Assembly: GCA_022449455.1 (NCBI GenBank)
Contig: JAKUPL010000011.1
Location: forward strand, 1-64,000
Length of the DNA: 64,000 nucleotides
Direction: 5' to 3'
DNA from: Alcanivorax sp.
GTDB lineage: Bacteria > Pseudomonadota > Gammaproteobacteria > Pseudomonadales > Alcanivoracaceae
The notes beneath the pieces are model-generated. The model was not told where the DNA came from and made no database searches. It was given only the letters and a program-made list of their open reading frames with translations. Positions 7,086 through 18,123 of this stretch are shown piece after piece (position 1 is the stretch's first letter; the number at the start of each line of letters is the position of its first letter). The position numbers were made by a program, and so were the translations under genes.

Positions 7086-8831
7086 TCACCGCGCCACCCC
7101 CGGACGCCCGGACGACCGCGAGGGCGCCACCAGACGGCCCTGTTCCCAGCGCGCCGGCACCAGCTGGTCCTGTCGGTCGCGGATCCAGCCCTCGCCGTCC
7201 GGCTGGTTGTCCCGGTAGGGGGTGATCTCCTCGACCCGGCCCTGTTCGCTGTATTCCACGAAACGGCCCTGGCGCTTGCCGTCCTGGTAGTGGCCTTCCA
7301 GCCTCGGATAACCTTCGGCGGTGGTTTCCTGGTAGGGGCCGTCCAGGCGATCCTCGTCAAAGCGGGCACGCACCTGGACGCCGTCGTCGCGGCGCTGGAA
7401 CACGTCGCCGTGGCGCTGGCCGTCGTGGTAGGGCACCCGGGAGAGCAGCTCGCCGCTGTCGTCGTACTGCGTCCATTCGCCGACCCGCTGGCCGCGCCGG
7501 TAATGGCGCTCGGCGAGCAGGTCGCCGTCGGCGGAGTGCAGGGTCCAGTCGCCGTCCAGTTTGCCGTCCACGTAGTGGGCGTCGCGCACCCGGCCGTCGT
7601 CCTCCAGGGTGTGCCAGTCGCCCACCGGCTGGCCCTGGCGGTAGCGGCCGGATTCGACCACGTCACCGGCGGCGTTTTCGGTGCGCCAGGGGCCGTCTTC
7701 CTGGTCTTGCCGGTAGTGTTTGTGGGTCCAGCGCTGGCCGTCCGGCCCGCTGCGTTCGCGCCAGTCGCCGTTCAGCCGGCCTTTTTCGTAGTGCATGACC
7801 CGGACCAGGCGGCCCCCGTCGTCGTAGGCTTCCCAGGTGCCGGTGCGCAGGCCGTCGCGCATCTGGCCCTGCTCGCGCCCGCCGTTTCCTAGCGGGGCGA
7901 TGGCCGACCCCTGCTGCACGCGATTGATCCAGTGTTCCAGACTCACCACGGTGTCACCGTTGAAGCCGATCCGCCACTGGCTGTTCTCTTGCGGGTAACG
8001 CAGGCTGACGCTGCTCGGCGAACCGTCCCGGTTGTGGTCGGCCATCACCGACAGCCACTGCGGCGCACCGTCCCGGAAGCGGCCCTGATCGTCCCGAAAG
8101 AAGTGGGCTTCGCGGCGGGCGTAGTTGCCGTTGCGGTAGCGGGTCCAGGCCATGAGCACCCCGGGAGAAGTAATGTCGGCATGGCCGATGCGGTTGCCGT
8201 CGCGGTCGTAGCGGTTGTAGAAATTGTCGTAATTGCCGTCGCGGTAGCGCCGCTCTTCCTGAATCTGACCGCCGTCCGGGCCGCCGTTCTCCCGGTAATA
8301 ATTGATCTGCATGCCGTCGGGGCGGTTGTCCTTGACGGGCCTTTCCAGCAGCAGGTTGCCTTCCTCGTCGTACATTTTTTCGACGCCGTTCATTTTGCCG
8401 TCGCGGTAGGGTTTGTACTTCTCCACCTGGCCGTTTTCATAGTAGGTGATCAGCTCGCCGTCCGGGCGGCCTTGCTCATCGTTGTGGCCCTTCTCCTTGA
8501 TCTGGCCGTCCGGGTACAGATAGCGGAAGTCGCCCAGCCATTGGCCGTCCTTGCCGGGCCCACTGCGTACGCCCTCCGCGTAGAGAGCGTCGCCGTCCTG
8601 GTAGTGGGCTTCATACAGATAGCCGGGGCCGTCCGGGTTCTCCGGCAGCGGTACCTCCACGTAGTAAAAGGCCTTGTCCGGTTGATCCAGCGGATAGTCG
8701 TATTCGCTGAAGTAGCGGCGTTCCGCGTGGGCGCCGGCGCCGATTAACAGGGCGCCCAGCGTGACCAGAGCGGCGGCGGGCCGGAGCCGGGCGCGGAAAC
8801 GGTTCGCGGTGGGCGTCGTGGTCAGGCTCAT
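7086..8831 (-). CDS. Exported MORN/YwqK-type repeat protein
   Basis: This 581-residue protein has a signal peptide (cleavage after GAGAHA, ~residue 36). The remainder is built of roughly twenty repeats of about 20-25 residues with the pattern G-x-W-x-x-Y-x-x-x-G-x-L-x-x-x-x-x-Y-x-x-G, for example GKLDGDWTLHSADGDLLAER followed by HYRRGQRVGEWTQYDDSGEL. This is the MORN-2/YwqK antitoxin-like repeat, a beta-hairpin solenoid. YwqK-family proteins are often labelled as immunity factors, but no toxin gene is recognisable nearby. Its start overlaps the stop of the upstream lipoprotein gene by 4 bases, so the two are translationally coupled and may act together in the periplasm or outer membrane. Confidence 0.75.
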   Translation of the reverse strand: MSLTTTPTANRFRARLRPAAALVTLGALLIGAGAHAERRYFSEYDYPLDQPDKAFYYVEVPLPENPDGPGYLYEAHYQDGDALYAEGVRSGPGKDGQWLGDFRYLYPDGQIKEKGHNDEQGRPDGELITYYENGQVEKYKPYRDGKMNGVEKMYDEEGNLLLERPVKDNRPDGMQINYYRENGGPDGGQIQEERRYRDGNYDNFYNRYDRDGNRIGHADITSPGVLMAWTRYRNGNYARREAHFFRDDQGRFRDGAPQWLSVMADHNRDGSPSSVSLRYPQENSQWRIGFNGDTVVSLEHWINRVQQGSAIAPLGNGGREQGQMRDGLRTGTWEAYDDGGRLVRVMHYEKGRLNGDWRERSGPDGQRWTHKHYRQDQEDGPWRTENAAGDVVESGRYRQGQPVGDWHTLEDDGRVRDAHYVDGKLDGDWTLHSADGDLLAERHYRRGQRVGEWTQYDDSGELLSRVPYHDGQRHGDVFQRRDDGVQVRARFDEDRLDGPYQETTAEGYPRLEGHYQDGKRQGRFVEYSEQGRVEEITPYRDNQPDGEGWIRDRQDQLVPARWEQGRLVAPSRSSGRPGVAR

Positions 8832-10948
8832 TGTGGCACCTCCGCGAAGTCGGCCCGCAGATCACGGTGCTGTTCGCCGTCGGCGCGCAGCAACCGCACT
8901 TCCTTGACCTTGCCCCAGAAGCGGCGTACCCCCTGGTCGTCCTCGCCGAGCGGCTGCAGGGCCAGGCCGGTGTCGTCCAGGGCGGCGTAGTCCAGGCCCT
9001 CGATACCGCCGCAATCGTCGCCCATCACCACGCCGTCGTCGCCGTCGAAGCGCGCGCAGCCGGGTTGCTCGCGGGTCAGGGTGACGGTCTCCACCCGGGT
9101 CGGGCAGCGGGCCTGGAAACTCAGCTCGCGGTCATAGAAGTAGCGGATTTTGTCGTCTTCCGTGCGCAGCTCGAAACCGGGATCAATGTCCTCGCGGACG
9201 CTGCCCTTGTCCCAGACGAAGTGCAGGGGCGTGCCGTGGTAGTCGGCGCCGTCCTCCGGCGCCAGGGTACACAGTCGCAGGCCCGGCGGGCCGGTGACCC
9301 GCAGCCGGTTGTCGTCCAGGCCCTCCAGGGTCAGCCCCTCAAGCAGCGTCTCGGTGTCGTCCGGCACCTCCGGCAGCGGTGACGACTGGTGGCGTACGCC
9401 ACCGGGGTTGAGGCCGGGTTCCCGGTCCCGCGGCAGCGGCCGGACGGTGAGGGTCAGCGGGCGCTGGCTTTCCTTGAGCGGCGTCAGGCGCAGGGCGGCG
9501 ATGGGCGCCTCGGTGATCAGGGTGACATGGTCCAGGGGCGGGCCCAGGGTCAGCCGGCCCACGAACACCTCGGCGGAGGTGTCCGCCTGCTGGTAGGGCC
9601 GGTAGACCACCGCGTAGGGCAGGGGCTCGCCGTCCGCGTCCAGCGGGCGGGCGCGCCAGCGGCCCAGGTCGCCGCCCAGCTGCAGGTCCACGCGCTGGTC
9701 CTGCCAGTCGAGAATCTTCGGCGCGTCCGGTGCCTGGTCGTCGCGCTTGAGGGTAACCGGTTCGCCATCGGTCCAGATGCGGGCGGCGCCGGTGAGCTTC
9801 ACCGGCTGGTCGGCGTCGAACTTGCCGTCCCCGGTGAGCACCAGCGGGTCGCGGCCGATGTCCGAGGGGATCGGCGAGGCCAGACCATAGAAGCCGCCGC
9901 TCTCGCCCAGCCGGTTGAGCAGCAGGCCGTCCGGCGCCGGGCCCTCGAAGCCGGTCAGATGAAAGCTGGCTTGTTGCTGCAACGGGGTGGCCAGGGGCCA
10001 GTCCCCCTCGGTGAGCAGCCGGGTTTCTTCCAGCTCGTCGCGTTTGTAGAACAGGCTCTGTTCAAGGCTGTCCAGCAGCCGGTCCACGTAGGCCTCGTCG
10101 CGCATCGGCATGCGCCGGTCCGGGGCAACGATGCGCGGCTCCCGCAGCTGGCGCTCGGTGGTGTCCGCGTACATCTCCACCCCCAACGGGTCCACGTCCC
10201 AGTCCTGCACCGGGTAGGGGTAGTGCCGCTGGCTGATCAATACCAGCCGTTGCTCCATGCGAGCGTCCTGGTCCGGCACCGGTACGCTGCTTTGCAGGCG
10301 CAGTGCCTCGGGCATGCCGGAGGGCCAGCGGGCGATCATGCGTGCCTGGCCGGTGACGCCGTCGCCGTCCAGGGTCAGGGCGATCAGCACCCGGTCGCCG
10401 TCCCGGGCCAGCACCCGGTAGTCCGCGGTGACCTTGGGCAAGCCCCACAGCGAGGCGCTGGCCTGCCAGGTATCCCCGGGCCGGGGATCGTCGGGCAGCG
10501 GTACCGCGGTGGCGGTGGCCTGATCGAGAAGCTGTTCCACCTTGTCGCCGAAGCGTTCCACCATTTCCTCGTGGAGCGCCGGGTCGGCGATGCGGGTCTC
10601 GGTGATCTCGCCGTCTTCCACCCGGCTCAAGGTGCCGGTGTCGAGAAAGCGGCGCAGCGGCTTGGCGCGCTCACCCAGCATCGCCAGGTTGCGGGTGTCC
10701 AGGTCGCCGTTGCCGAGCCGCATCCAGGGCAGGGTGGTGCGGATCCACAGGCCGCCGCCGGCGTCGTCGTCCACCCGGTTGCGGACCAGGGCCTGCAGCT
10801 GCATGTCCTGGCCATAGTCGCTGTTGTCGCGCTTCAGGGTCTGATGAGCGACGAGCAGAAAATCGTCTTCGTAATCGGCATCGGGGGCACGGTTATCCTG
10901 GCAGGCCGCCAGCAGGAAAAGGCAGAAAAAAGGCAGTAAAAAACGCAT
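8828..10948 (-). CDS. Large lipoprotein of unknown function
   Basis: This is a 706-residue protein starting with a lipoprotein signal peptide with lipobox LAAC (Cys ~16), followed by QDNRAPD. Because the residue after Cys is Q rather than D, outer-membrane sorting by Lol is expected. The mature part is acidic, cysteine-poor until the last third, and rich in short beta-like stretches, with no family I can name. It heads the three-gene minus-strand cluster and is coupled to the MORN-repeat gene by a 4-base overlap. A stem-loop terminator after the third gene closes the unit. Confidence 0.65.
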   Translation of the reverse strand: MRFLLPFFCLFLLAACQDNRAPDADYEDDFLLVAHQTLKRDNSDYGQDMQLQALVRNRVDDDAGGGLWIRTTLPWMRLGNGDLDTRNLAMLGERAKPLRRFLDTGTLSRVEDGEITETRIADPALHEEMVERFGDKVEQLLDQATATAVPLPDDPRPGDTWQASASLWGLPKVTADYRVLARDGDRVLIALTLDGDGVTGQARMIARWPSGMPEALRLQSSVPVPDQDARMEQRLVLISQRHYPYPVQDWDVDPLGVEMYADTTERQLREPRIVAPDRRMPMRDEAYVDRLLDSLEQSLFYKRDELEETRLLTEGDWPLATPLQQQASFHLTGFEGPAPDGLLLNRLGESGGFYGLASPIPSDIGRDPLVLTGDGKFDADQPVKLTGAARIWTDGEPVTLKRDDQAPDAPKILDWQDQRVDLQLGGDLGRWRARPLDADGEPLPYAVVYRPYQQADTSAEVFVGRLTLGPPLDHVTLITEAPIAALRLTPLKESQRPLTLTVRPLPRDREPGLNPGGVRHQSSPLPEVPDDTETLLEGLTLEGLDDNRLRVTGPPGLRLCTLAPEDGADYHGTPLHFVWDKGSVREDIDPGFELRTEDDKIRYFYDRELSFQARCPTRVETVTLTREQPGCARFDGDDGVVMGDDCGGIEGLDYAALDDTGLALQPLGEDDQGVRRFWGKVKEVRLLRADGEQHRDLRADFAEVPQ

Positions 10949-11049
10949 AATGAGAGCTCTCCGTCACGCGCCGAAGTGTAGCGAATGCCACTGCGTCACG
11001 GGGCGCTGTAAACGGAAATTGTGAAAAACACCCGGCAAAGAGAGGGCTG

Positions 11050-11724
11050 ATGGTGGGGAACAGCCGGTCCGTGACCAGCAATCAGGAGGATCTGCATCCG
11101 GCCCTGGAGGCCACCGTGCGCCGCCATCTGATACACCCCTGGCGGGCGCCGCTGGCGGACCACGATCGGGCCGCGTTCCAGCGCGCGCGGGAGTGGGTGG
11201 CCGGCCGTGACCGGCCGCTGATCCTGGATTCCGGGTGCGGCACGGGGCGCTCCTCGGTGCAATTGGCGCACTGCTATCCGGAGGCGCTGGTGCTGGGGCT
11301 GGATCAGTCCGCCCACCGTCTGGCGCGGGCGCCACGGCGCTTCGATATACCGGACAACGTGTTGTTGGTGCGCACCGACTGCGGCGGTTTCTGGCGGCTC
11401 GCCGAGCAGGCCGGCTGGCGGCCCTGGCGGCATTATCTGCTGTACCCGAACCCGTGGCCGAAAAGCGCCCATCTGAAGCGCCGTTGGCACGGCCACCCGG
11501 TGTTCCCGCACTTGCTGGCGCTGGGCGGCACCCTCGTGCTGCGCACCAACTGGGCCCTCTATGCCCGGGAAATGGCCGCCGCCCTGGCCCTGGCGGGCCG
11601 CGCGGCGACCCTGCGGGAGCCGGAGATCGGCGCGCGGCCGCTCACCGATTTCGAGGATAAATACCGCAACAGCGGCCAACGGCTCTGGGAACTGGTGGCC
11701 GAGGCGCGGCGTCCGCTCAGTTGA
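11050..11724 (+). CDS. TrmB-like SAM-dependent methyltransferase
   Basis: This 224-residue Rossmann methyltransferase carries the SAM loop LILDSGCGTGRSSVQLA (~residues 57-73), an acidic ribose-binding GLDQS, and the tRNA (guanine-46-N7)-methyltransferase hallmark LYPNPWPKSAHLKRRW (~136-151). The hallmark is usually FPDPWPKxRHxKRR; here Asp is replaced by Asn before PWPK and the GxGxG loop reads DSGCGTG instead of EIGxGxG. It is therefore either a diverged TrmB paralogue or a methyltransferase with another substrate. Its 3' end overlaps the convergent 54-residue ORF by 8 bases. Confidence 0.8.
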   Translation: MVGNSRSVTSNQEDLHPALEATVRRHLIHPWRAPLADHDRAAFQRAREWVAGRDRPLILDSGCGTGRSSVQLAHCYPEALVLGLDQSAHRLARAPRRFDIPDNVLLVRTDCGGFWRLAEQAGWRPWRHYLLYPNPWPKSAHLKRRWHGHPVFPHLLALGGTLVLRTNWALYAREMAAALALAGRAATLREPEIGARPLTDFEDKYRNSGQRLWELVAEARRPLS

Positions 11725-11881
11725 AGGTCAGGTAAAGCTTGTAGGCAATGGTGGCCAGCATGCAGAGGGTGCCCGCCGCCAGCAGCGCCACGCCCCAGTT
11801 GTACTGGCGACCGGCGAAGCCCACCGCCATCAACGTCAGTCCCACCGCGATCAGGGCAATCAGCCCGTCGAAAAACGCCAT
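11717..11881 (-). CDS. Small hydrophobic membrane protein (54 aa)
   Basis: The ATG at 11881 has GGGAG 7 bases upstream and opens a 54-codon frame. The product is nearly all hydrophobic: two predicted membrane helices (FFDGLIALIAVGLTLMAVGF and WGVALLAAGTLCMLATIAYK) separated by AGRQYN. It starts 14 bases after the trpB2 stop on the same strand, so it may be co-transcribed, and it overlaps the convergent methyltransferase gene by 8 bases. No function can be assigned. Confidence 0.6.
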   Translation of the reverse strand: MAFFDGLIALIAVGLTLMAVGFAGRQYNWGVALLAAGTLCMLATIAYKLYLTFN

Positions 11882-11895
11882 CGTTGTACTCCCGG

Positions 11896-13257
11896 TCAGC
11901 CCAGTTGGGGCAGTTGCGCCAACGCCGCCTCGGCGCCGGCGGCGTCGTAGTCGCCGTCTTCCAGCTTGCCGTCGAAGAAGTCGATGTACGCCTGCATGTC
12001 GAAATGCCCGTGGCCGGAGAGATTGAACAGAATGGTCTCCGCCTTGCCTTCCTGCTTGCACCGCAGTGCCTCGTCCATGGCGCCCTTGACCGCGTGGGTG
12101 CACTCCGGCGCCGGCACGATGCCTTCGTGGCGGGCGAATTCCACCGCCGCCTCGAAGCAGCCCAGCTGCTGGTAGGCGCGCGCCTCGATCAGACCCAGCG
12201 ACAGGGCGTGGGATACCTGCGGGCCCATGCCGTGGTAGCGCAGGCCACCGGCGTGGAAGCCCGGCGGTGTGAAGCTGGAGCCCAGGGTGTGCATCTTGGT
12301 GAGCGGCGTCAGGTGGGCGGTATCGCCGAAATCATAGGCGAAGCGCCCCTGGGTGAGGGTGGGGCAGGCCGCCGGTTCCACGGCGATGATGCGCCGGCGG
12401 CGGCCGCCGCGCAGCTGCGCGCCCAGGAACGGAAAGGCGATGCCGGCGAAATTGGAGCCGCCGCCGGTGCAGCCGATGATGATGTCCGGGTCGTCGCCGG
12501 CCAGTTCGAACTGCTCCATGGCCTCCAGACCGATCACGCTCTGGTGCAGCATCACATGGTTGAGCACCGAGCCCAGGGCGTACTTGGTGCCCTCGTCCCG
12601 GGCCGCCAGTTCCACCGCCTCGCTGATGGCGATGCCCAGGCTGCCGGGGTGGTCCGGGTTCCGCGCCAGGATGGCGCGGCCGGATTCGGTCAGGTCGGAC
12701 GGCGAGGGGATGCACTCGGCGCCGTAGGTGCGCATCAGCGCCTGGCGGTAGGGCTTCTGCTGGTAGGACACGCGCACCTGGAACACCTTCACCTGCAGGT
12801 CGAACAGGCTGCCGGCGAAGGCCAGGGACGAGCCCCATTGGCCGGCGCCGGTTTCCGTGGTCAGACGTTTGATGCCGGCTTCGGCGTTGTAATAGGCCTG
12901 CGCCACGGCGGTGTTGGGTTTGTGGGAGCCGGCCGGGCTCACGCCTTCGTATTTGAAATAGATCTTCGCGGGCGTATCCAGAGCCTTTTCCAGACGGCGG
13001 GCGCGGATCAACGGGCTGGGGCGCCACAGCCGGTAGATGTCGCGTACCGGGGTGGGGATCTCCACATGGCGATCGCCGGTCATCTCCTGGGCGATCAGGG
13101 TGTCCGGAAACAGCGGCGACAGGTCCGCCGGCCCCACCGGCTGGTGAGTGCCCGGATGCAGCACCGGCGCCATCGGCTCCGGAAAGTCCGCCATGATGTT
13201 GTACCAGTCACGGGGCATCCGGTCTTCGGACAGCAGGTATTTGGTGCTTTCGGTCAT
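11896..13257 (-). CDS. trpB2: TrpB2-type pyridoxal-phosphate enzyme (tryptophan synthase beta-like)
   Basis: This 453-residue protein has the PLP lysine motif in [20 protein letters not shown] and the phosphate-binding [11 protein letters not shown] loop. The longer N-terminus and sequence [13 protein letters not shown] are typical of the TrpB2 branch rather than TrpB1. The reaction expected is indole plus L-serine to L-tryptophan. No trpA is adjacent, which fits TrpB2 proteins acting without the alpha subunit, possibly as indole salvage. I chose the ATG at 13257 since GGGGGAA precedes it; an ATG four codons earlier lacks a good ribosome site. Confidence 0.88.
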   Translation of the reverse strand: MTESTKYLLSEDRMPRDWYNIMADFPEPMAPVLHPGTHQPVGPADLSPLFPDTLIAQEMTGDRHVEIPTPVRDIYRLWRPSPLIRARRLEKALDTPAKIYFKYEGVSPAGSHKPNTAVAQAYYNAEAGIKRLTTETGAGQWGSSLAFAGSLFDLQVKVFQVRVSYQQKPYRQALMRTYGAECIPSPSDLTESGRAILARNPDHPGSLGIAISEAVELAARDEGTKYALGSVLNHVMLHQSVIGLEAMEQFELAGDDPDIIIGCTGGGSNFAGIAFPFLGAQLRGGRRRRIIAVEPAACPTLTQGRFAYDFGDTAHLTPLTKMHTLGSSFTPPGFHAGGLRYHGMGPQVSHALSLGLIEARAYQQLGCFEAAVEFARHEGIVPAPECTHAVKGAMDEALRCKQEGKAETILFNLSGHGHFDMQAYIDFFDGKLEDGDYDAAGAEAALAQLPQLG

Positions 13258-13332
13258 GGCTTCCCCCATCGGGTGATTCTTGTTGACTCACCATGATGCC
13301 GATTTTCGCCGGCGCCGCCAGTGTGACGGCGC

Positions 13333-13761
13333 TCAGTCGAGCAGTTTGAACATCTGTCGGTGGGGAATGTGCGCGTCCATGAAGATGCCGCCGGACACGC
13401 TGAAGCCGGCGGTTTCGTAGAAGCTGGTGGCGTGGGTCTGGGCGTACAGGAAGATCTCGCCCATGCGCGCGGCGCGGGCGGCTTCCTCGGCGGCCACCAG
13501 CAGGGCGCGGCCGACGCCGCTGTTGCGGTGGGTTTCCAGCACGCAGAGGCGGCTGATCTGGCCGCTGCCCAACAGGCGCAGGCAGCCGATTGGCCGTTGG
13601 TCATCCAGCGCCAGGAAGTGGCGGGCGGCGTGGTCGGCGCCGTCCCATTCCAGTTCCTCGGGAACACCCTGTTCGCCGATGAAGACGCGCTCGCGCAGCG
13701 CGCTCAGCTCATCGCGGTGTTCGTCCCAGGACGTTTCGATGATGGTAAAACTAAAGCCCAT
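13333..13761 (-). CDS. GNAT family N-acetyltransferase
   Basis: This is a 142-residue GNAT protein. The acetyl-CoA motif A is visible as ISRLCVLETHRNSGVGRALL, where R/Q-x-x-G-x-G/A reads RNSGVG. The region upstream (LRERVFIGEQGVPEELEWDG) and the late LYAQTHATSFYETAGF are typical of ElaA/YjcF-like members. The frame is open much further upstream inside roxA, but family alignment places the start at the ATG encoding MGFSF, 10 bases after roxA. It likely acetylates a small amine or a protein; the substrate is unknown. Confidence 0.85.
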   Translation of the reverse strand: MGFSFTIIETSWDEHRDELSALRERVFIGEQGVPEELEWDGADHAARHFLALDDQRPIGCLRLLGSGQISRLCVLETHRNSGVGRALLVAAEEAARAARMGEIFLYAQTHATSFYETAGFSVSGGIFMDAHIPHRQMFKLLD

Positions 13762-13771
13762 GGCGTTCTCG

Positions 13772-14899
13772 TCAAAGCTCGGCAAAGTAGCCCTGGTCCA
13801 TCCAATGGTCCAGCAGGGCGCGGCCGTCGGCGTCGAGCACCGCGGCCAATTCCTTATCGGTGTAGCGGCGTTGGCGGGCGAGCAGCCCGGCCAGGGCGAG
13901 CTGGCCGCCGTGCAGCGGCCAGGGCTCGCCATTGAGCCAGGCGGTGTCGTCCGCCACCAGGAGACGCACGCCGCCATGGCGAACCAGGACGGCGTCGGAA
14001 TCGGCGGCGCGAATGTGCGCCGGGTCGATCAGAAAATCAAGTCCCGATTGACGCGGGGTGCTCAGCCAGCGGGCCAGCGCGTTGCGGGCCGCGGCCCGGT
14101 CGAACAGGCCCAGAGCCTGCTCCAGCATGGCGTCGCGCTCGCCGGCCTCGAGCCGGCCCGGGTCCGCCGGCGTCACCCGGCCGGCATCCCGGTACAGGGC
14201 GGGCGCGGCGTCGGCCAGGGTCTCGGCCACCATTTCCGCCAGCAGGTCCCGATAATCCGGGGCGCGGAAGCCCACCGACCAGGTAATGCAGTCGCTGTCC
14301 AGGGCGACACCATGATGAGCGACCCCCGGCGGCAGATAGAGCACGTCGCCGGGGCCGGCGATGTGCTCGTCGGTCACCGGCATGTCGGCCAGCATCTTCA
14401 ACGGCACATCGCCGCGCAGCCGGCTGCTCTCATCGCACTCCGGGCCCAGCTGCCAGCGCCGCCGGCCGGCGGCCTGCACCAGAAACACGTCGTACTGGTC
14501 GTAATGGGGCCCCACGCTGCCGCCCTCGGCGGCGTAGCTGATCATGATGTCTTCCAGCCGCCAGCCGGGCAGGAACCGGAAGTCATCCAGCAGCAGCGAC
14601 ACCTCGGTGAGGTAGTGGTCCACGGACTGCACCAGCAGGGTCCAGTCGCGCTCGCCAAGCTCCGCGAAGCGTTCCGCTTCCAGCGGGCCCTGTTCCAGAC
14701 TCCAGGGGCCGTCGCCGGCGCCCTGGATCAGCCGCGACTCCACCTCCGGTTCCAGCGCCAGGCCGGCCAGGGTGTCCGCGTCCGGGTGCGCCAGCCCGGC
14801 GGCGGCGCCGGGCATGAACAGGGGCGCGCGCTGCCAGTGGCGGGCCAGGAAATCCTCCGGCGCCAGCGGCAGCGTGAAGCGGGGCAGGGTCAGCGTCAC
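13772..14899 (-). CDS. roxA: 50S ribosomal protein L16 3-hydroxylase (cupin/JmjC), RoxA
   Basis: This 375-residue Fe(II)/2-oxoglutarate oxygenase of the YcfD/RoxA family is recognised by FLARHWQRAPLFMPGA near the N-terminus and the metal site HYDQYD (His...Asp) with the distal histidine in LYLPPGVAHHG. The C-terminal winged-helix-like region of ROX proteins is present. RoxA hydroxylates an arginine of ribosomal protein L16. I used the GTG at 14899, which gives family length; an in-frame ATG at 14941 would overlap purB by 41 bases. It follows purB immediately, as in many gammaproteobacteria. The start choice is uncertain. Confidence 0.85.
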   Translation of the reverse strand: MTLTLPRFTLPLAPEDFLARHWQRAPLFMPGAAAGLAHPDADTLAGLALEPEVESRLIQGAGDGPWSLEQGPLEAERFAELGERDWTLLVQSVDHYLTEVSLLLDDFRFLPGWRLEDIMISYAAEGGSVGPHYDQYDVFLVQAAGRRRWQLGPECDESSRLRGDVPLKMLADMPVTDEHIAGPGDVLYLPPGVAHHGVALDSDCITWSVGFRAPDYRDLLAEMVAETLADAAPALYRDAGRVTPADPGRLEAGERDAMLEQALGLFDRAAARNALARWLSTPRQSGLDFLIDPAHIRAADSDAVLVRHGGVRLLVADDTAWLNGEPWPLHGGQLALAGLLARQRRYTDKELAAVLDADGRALLDHWMDQGYFAEL

Positions 14900-14900
14900 G

Positions 14901-16376
<1,476 letters not shown>

Positions 16377-16380
16377 CTAA

Positions 16381-17007
16381 TTATTTGATTTCAATGCTGT
16401 TCAAGATTTCCAGGCGCTGCTTGCGCTGGAACAACAGCCGCCACCGACGGCCGTCCAGCTGGTGCCACAGAAAGGCGGCGCGCACGCCGGCCAGGAACAG
16501 GGCGCGGATGCGCGCCGCGTTGTCCTCGTCCTGCAGCTTGGCCGGGTCGCCCTGCACGCGGATGCGGAAGCGGAAGGTGCCCAGGGTATCCAGGTAGATG
16601 CCGGCAAGACGATGGCAGAAGGTGGTGTTGGCCAGGCTGTCGAAATGCTCGCGCTGGCCCTGCAGGGCGATCAGACGGTGGCGCAGCAGGCTGATCACCT
16701 CGTCGTTCTTGCGCAGCTTGGAGGACAGATGCAGCAGCGCCAGGGCGTAACTGAGCGGCCGCGCCGCGTCCCGGCTGTGTTCCCGGCCCAGGCTCTGGCG
16801 CAGCAGGCGCACGCCGTCCTCCAGGGCCGCCGGGTTCGGGTAGATCTGGTCGAATTCACCGGCGTCCATGGCCATCACCCCGCCCAGCAGGGCCTCCACG
16901 GCGCTGCTGTCCGCGTCGCCCCGGGTGGCGATGCGGTCGGCCAGCACGGCGGCCTGGAACACCGCCGCCAGGGCCAGCATCTGTTGTTGCTCGTGGTTGA
17001 ACGTCAT
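16381..17007 (-). CDS. hflD: High-frequency lysogenization protein HflD homologue
   Basis: This 208-residue, mostly alpha-helical protein of the HflD family starts [20 protein letters not shown] and has the characteristic [20 protein letters not shown] segment. E. coli HflD is a peripheral membrane protein that binds phage lambda CII; its housekeeping role is unclear. The start overlaps the mnmA stop by 4 bases, supporting the ATG at 17007 and translational coupling. About 110 bases separate it from purB. Confidence 0.93.
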   Translation of the reverse strand: MTFNHEQQQMLALAAVFQAAVLADRIATRGDADSSAVEALLGGVMAMDAGEFDQIYPNPAALEDGVRLLRQSLGREHSRDAARPLSYALALLHLSSKLRKNDEVISLLRHRLIALQGQREHFDSLANTTFCHRLAGIYLDTLGTFRFRIRVQGDPAKLQDEDNAARIRALFLAGVRAAFLWHQLDGRRWRLLFQRKQRLEILNSIEIK

Positions 17008-18116
17008 TCCGTCGCCTCGATCACGGCGCCGCCCAGGCAGCTGTCGCCGTCGTAGAACACCACCGACTGCCCCGGGGTCACCGCCCGCTGGGGATCGTCG
17101 AACGTGACCCGCACCCGGCCGGCGCCGGCGTCTTCCACGTGGCACGCCTGGTCCGCCTGGCGGTAGCGGGTTTTCGCGGTGAGCCGGGCAGGCAGGGCCG
17201 GCGGCTCGCCGGCGATCCAGTCCACCGCGGCGCTGGTCAGGGCCCGGCTGAACAACAGCGGGTGGTCCTGGCCCTGCACCGCCACCAGCACATTGCGCTC
17301 CAGGTCCTTGCCGGCCACGTACCAGGGCGCGTCGCCGGCGTCGGCGCGGCCGCCGATGCCCAGGCCCTGGCGCTGACCCAGGGTGTAGTACATCAGGCCG
17401 TCGTGGCGGCCGATCAGGTGGCCCTGGTCATCCTTGATGTCACCGGGCTGGGCCGGCAGATAGGTCTCGAGGAAATCCTTGAAGCGGCGCTCGCCGATAA
17501 AGCAGATGCCGGTGGAGTCCTTCTTTTTATGGTTGTCGAAGCCGCGCTCGGCGGCCAGCCGGCGCACTTCCGGCTTTTCCAGGTCGCCCAGGGGGAACAG
17601 GGTGCGGGCGAACTTGTCGCCGCCCACCGCGTGCAGGAAATAGGTCTGGTCCTTATTGTGGTCCACGGCGCGCAGCAGCCGGCCGCGCTCGCCGTGGTGG
17701 CTCACCCGGGCATAATGGCCGGTGGCGATGTAGTCCGCGCCCAGGGAGAGAGCACGATCGAGAAAGGCGGCGAACTTGATTTCCTTGTTACAAAGGATGT
17801 CCGGATTGGGCGTCCGTCCGGCCCGGTATTCGGCCAGAAAATGCTCGAACACCCGGTCCCAGTACTCACCGGCGAAATTGGCGGTGTGCAGCTCGATGCC
17901 GAGCACGCCGGCCACCTGCATGGCGTCCAGCAGGTCCTCGCGGGCGGTGCAATAGTCGGTGCCGTCGTCCTCGTTCCAGTTCTTCATGAACAGCCCCTCG
18001 ACCCGGTAGCCGGCGTCCAGCAGGCGCGCCGCCGCCACCGACGAATCGACGCCGCCGGACATGCCGACGATCACGCGGGTGGCCTGGGGATCCTGGGGCA
18101 GGGTGTCGGACATCAT
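17004..18116 (-). CDS. mnmA: tRNA-specific 2-thiouridylase MnmA
   Basis: This 370-residue enzyme thiolates U34 of tRNA-Lys, -Glu and -Gln. The ATP pyrophosphatase loop is GMSGGVDSS (residues 18-26). The catalytic cysteines are in [14 protein letters not shown] and [10 protein letters not shown], and the [13 protein letters not shown] segment is diagnostic. Two consecutive ATGs (18116 and 18113) could both serve as start. Sulfur arrives through the Tus relay; tusB, tusC and tusD are encoded further along this window, but tusE is not. The gene lies 7 bases downstream of nudJ. Confidence 0.96.
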   Translation of the reverse strand: MMSDTLPQDPQATRVIVGMSGGVDSSVAAARLLDAGYRVEGLFMKNWNEDDGTDYCTAREDLLDAMQVAGVLGIELHTANFAGEYWDRVFEHFLAEYRAGRTPNPDILCNKEIKFAAFLDRALSLGADYIATGHYARVSHHGERGRLLRAVDHNKDQTYFLHAVGGDKFARTLFPLGDLEKPEVRRLAAERGFDNHKKKDSTGICFIGERRFKDFLETYLPAQPGDIKDDQGHLIGRHDGLMYYTLGQRQGLGIGGRADAGDAPWYVAGKDLERNVLVAVQGQDHPLLFSRALTSAAVDWIAGEPPALPARLTAKTRYRQADQACHVEDAGAGRVRVTFDDPQRAVTPGQSVVFYDGDSCLGGAVIEATE

Positions 18117-18123
18117 GGTATGC

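Noticed and set aside
7086-8831. Toxin-antitoxin system based on YwqK-like repeats
   Set aside because: The protein has a signal peptide and no toxin-like partner; the repeat name alone does not support a TA call.
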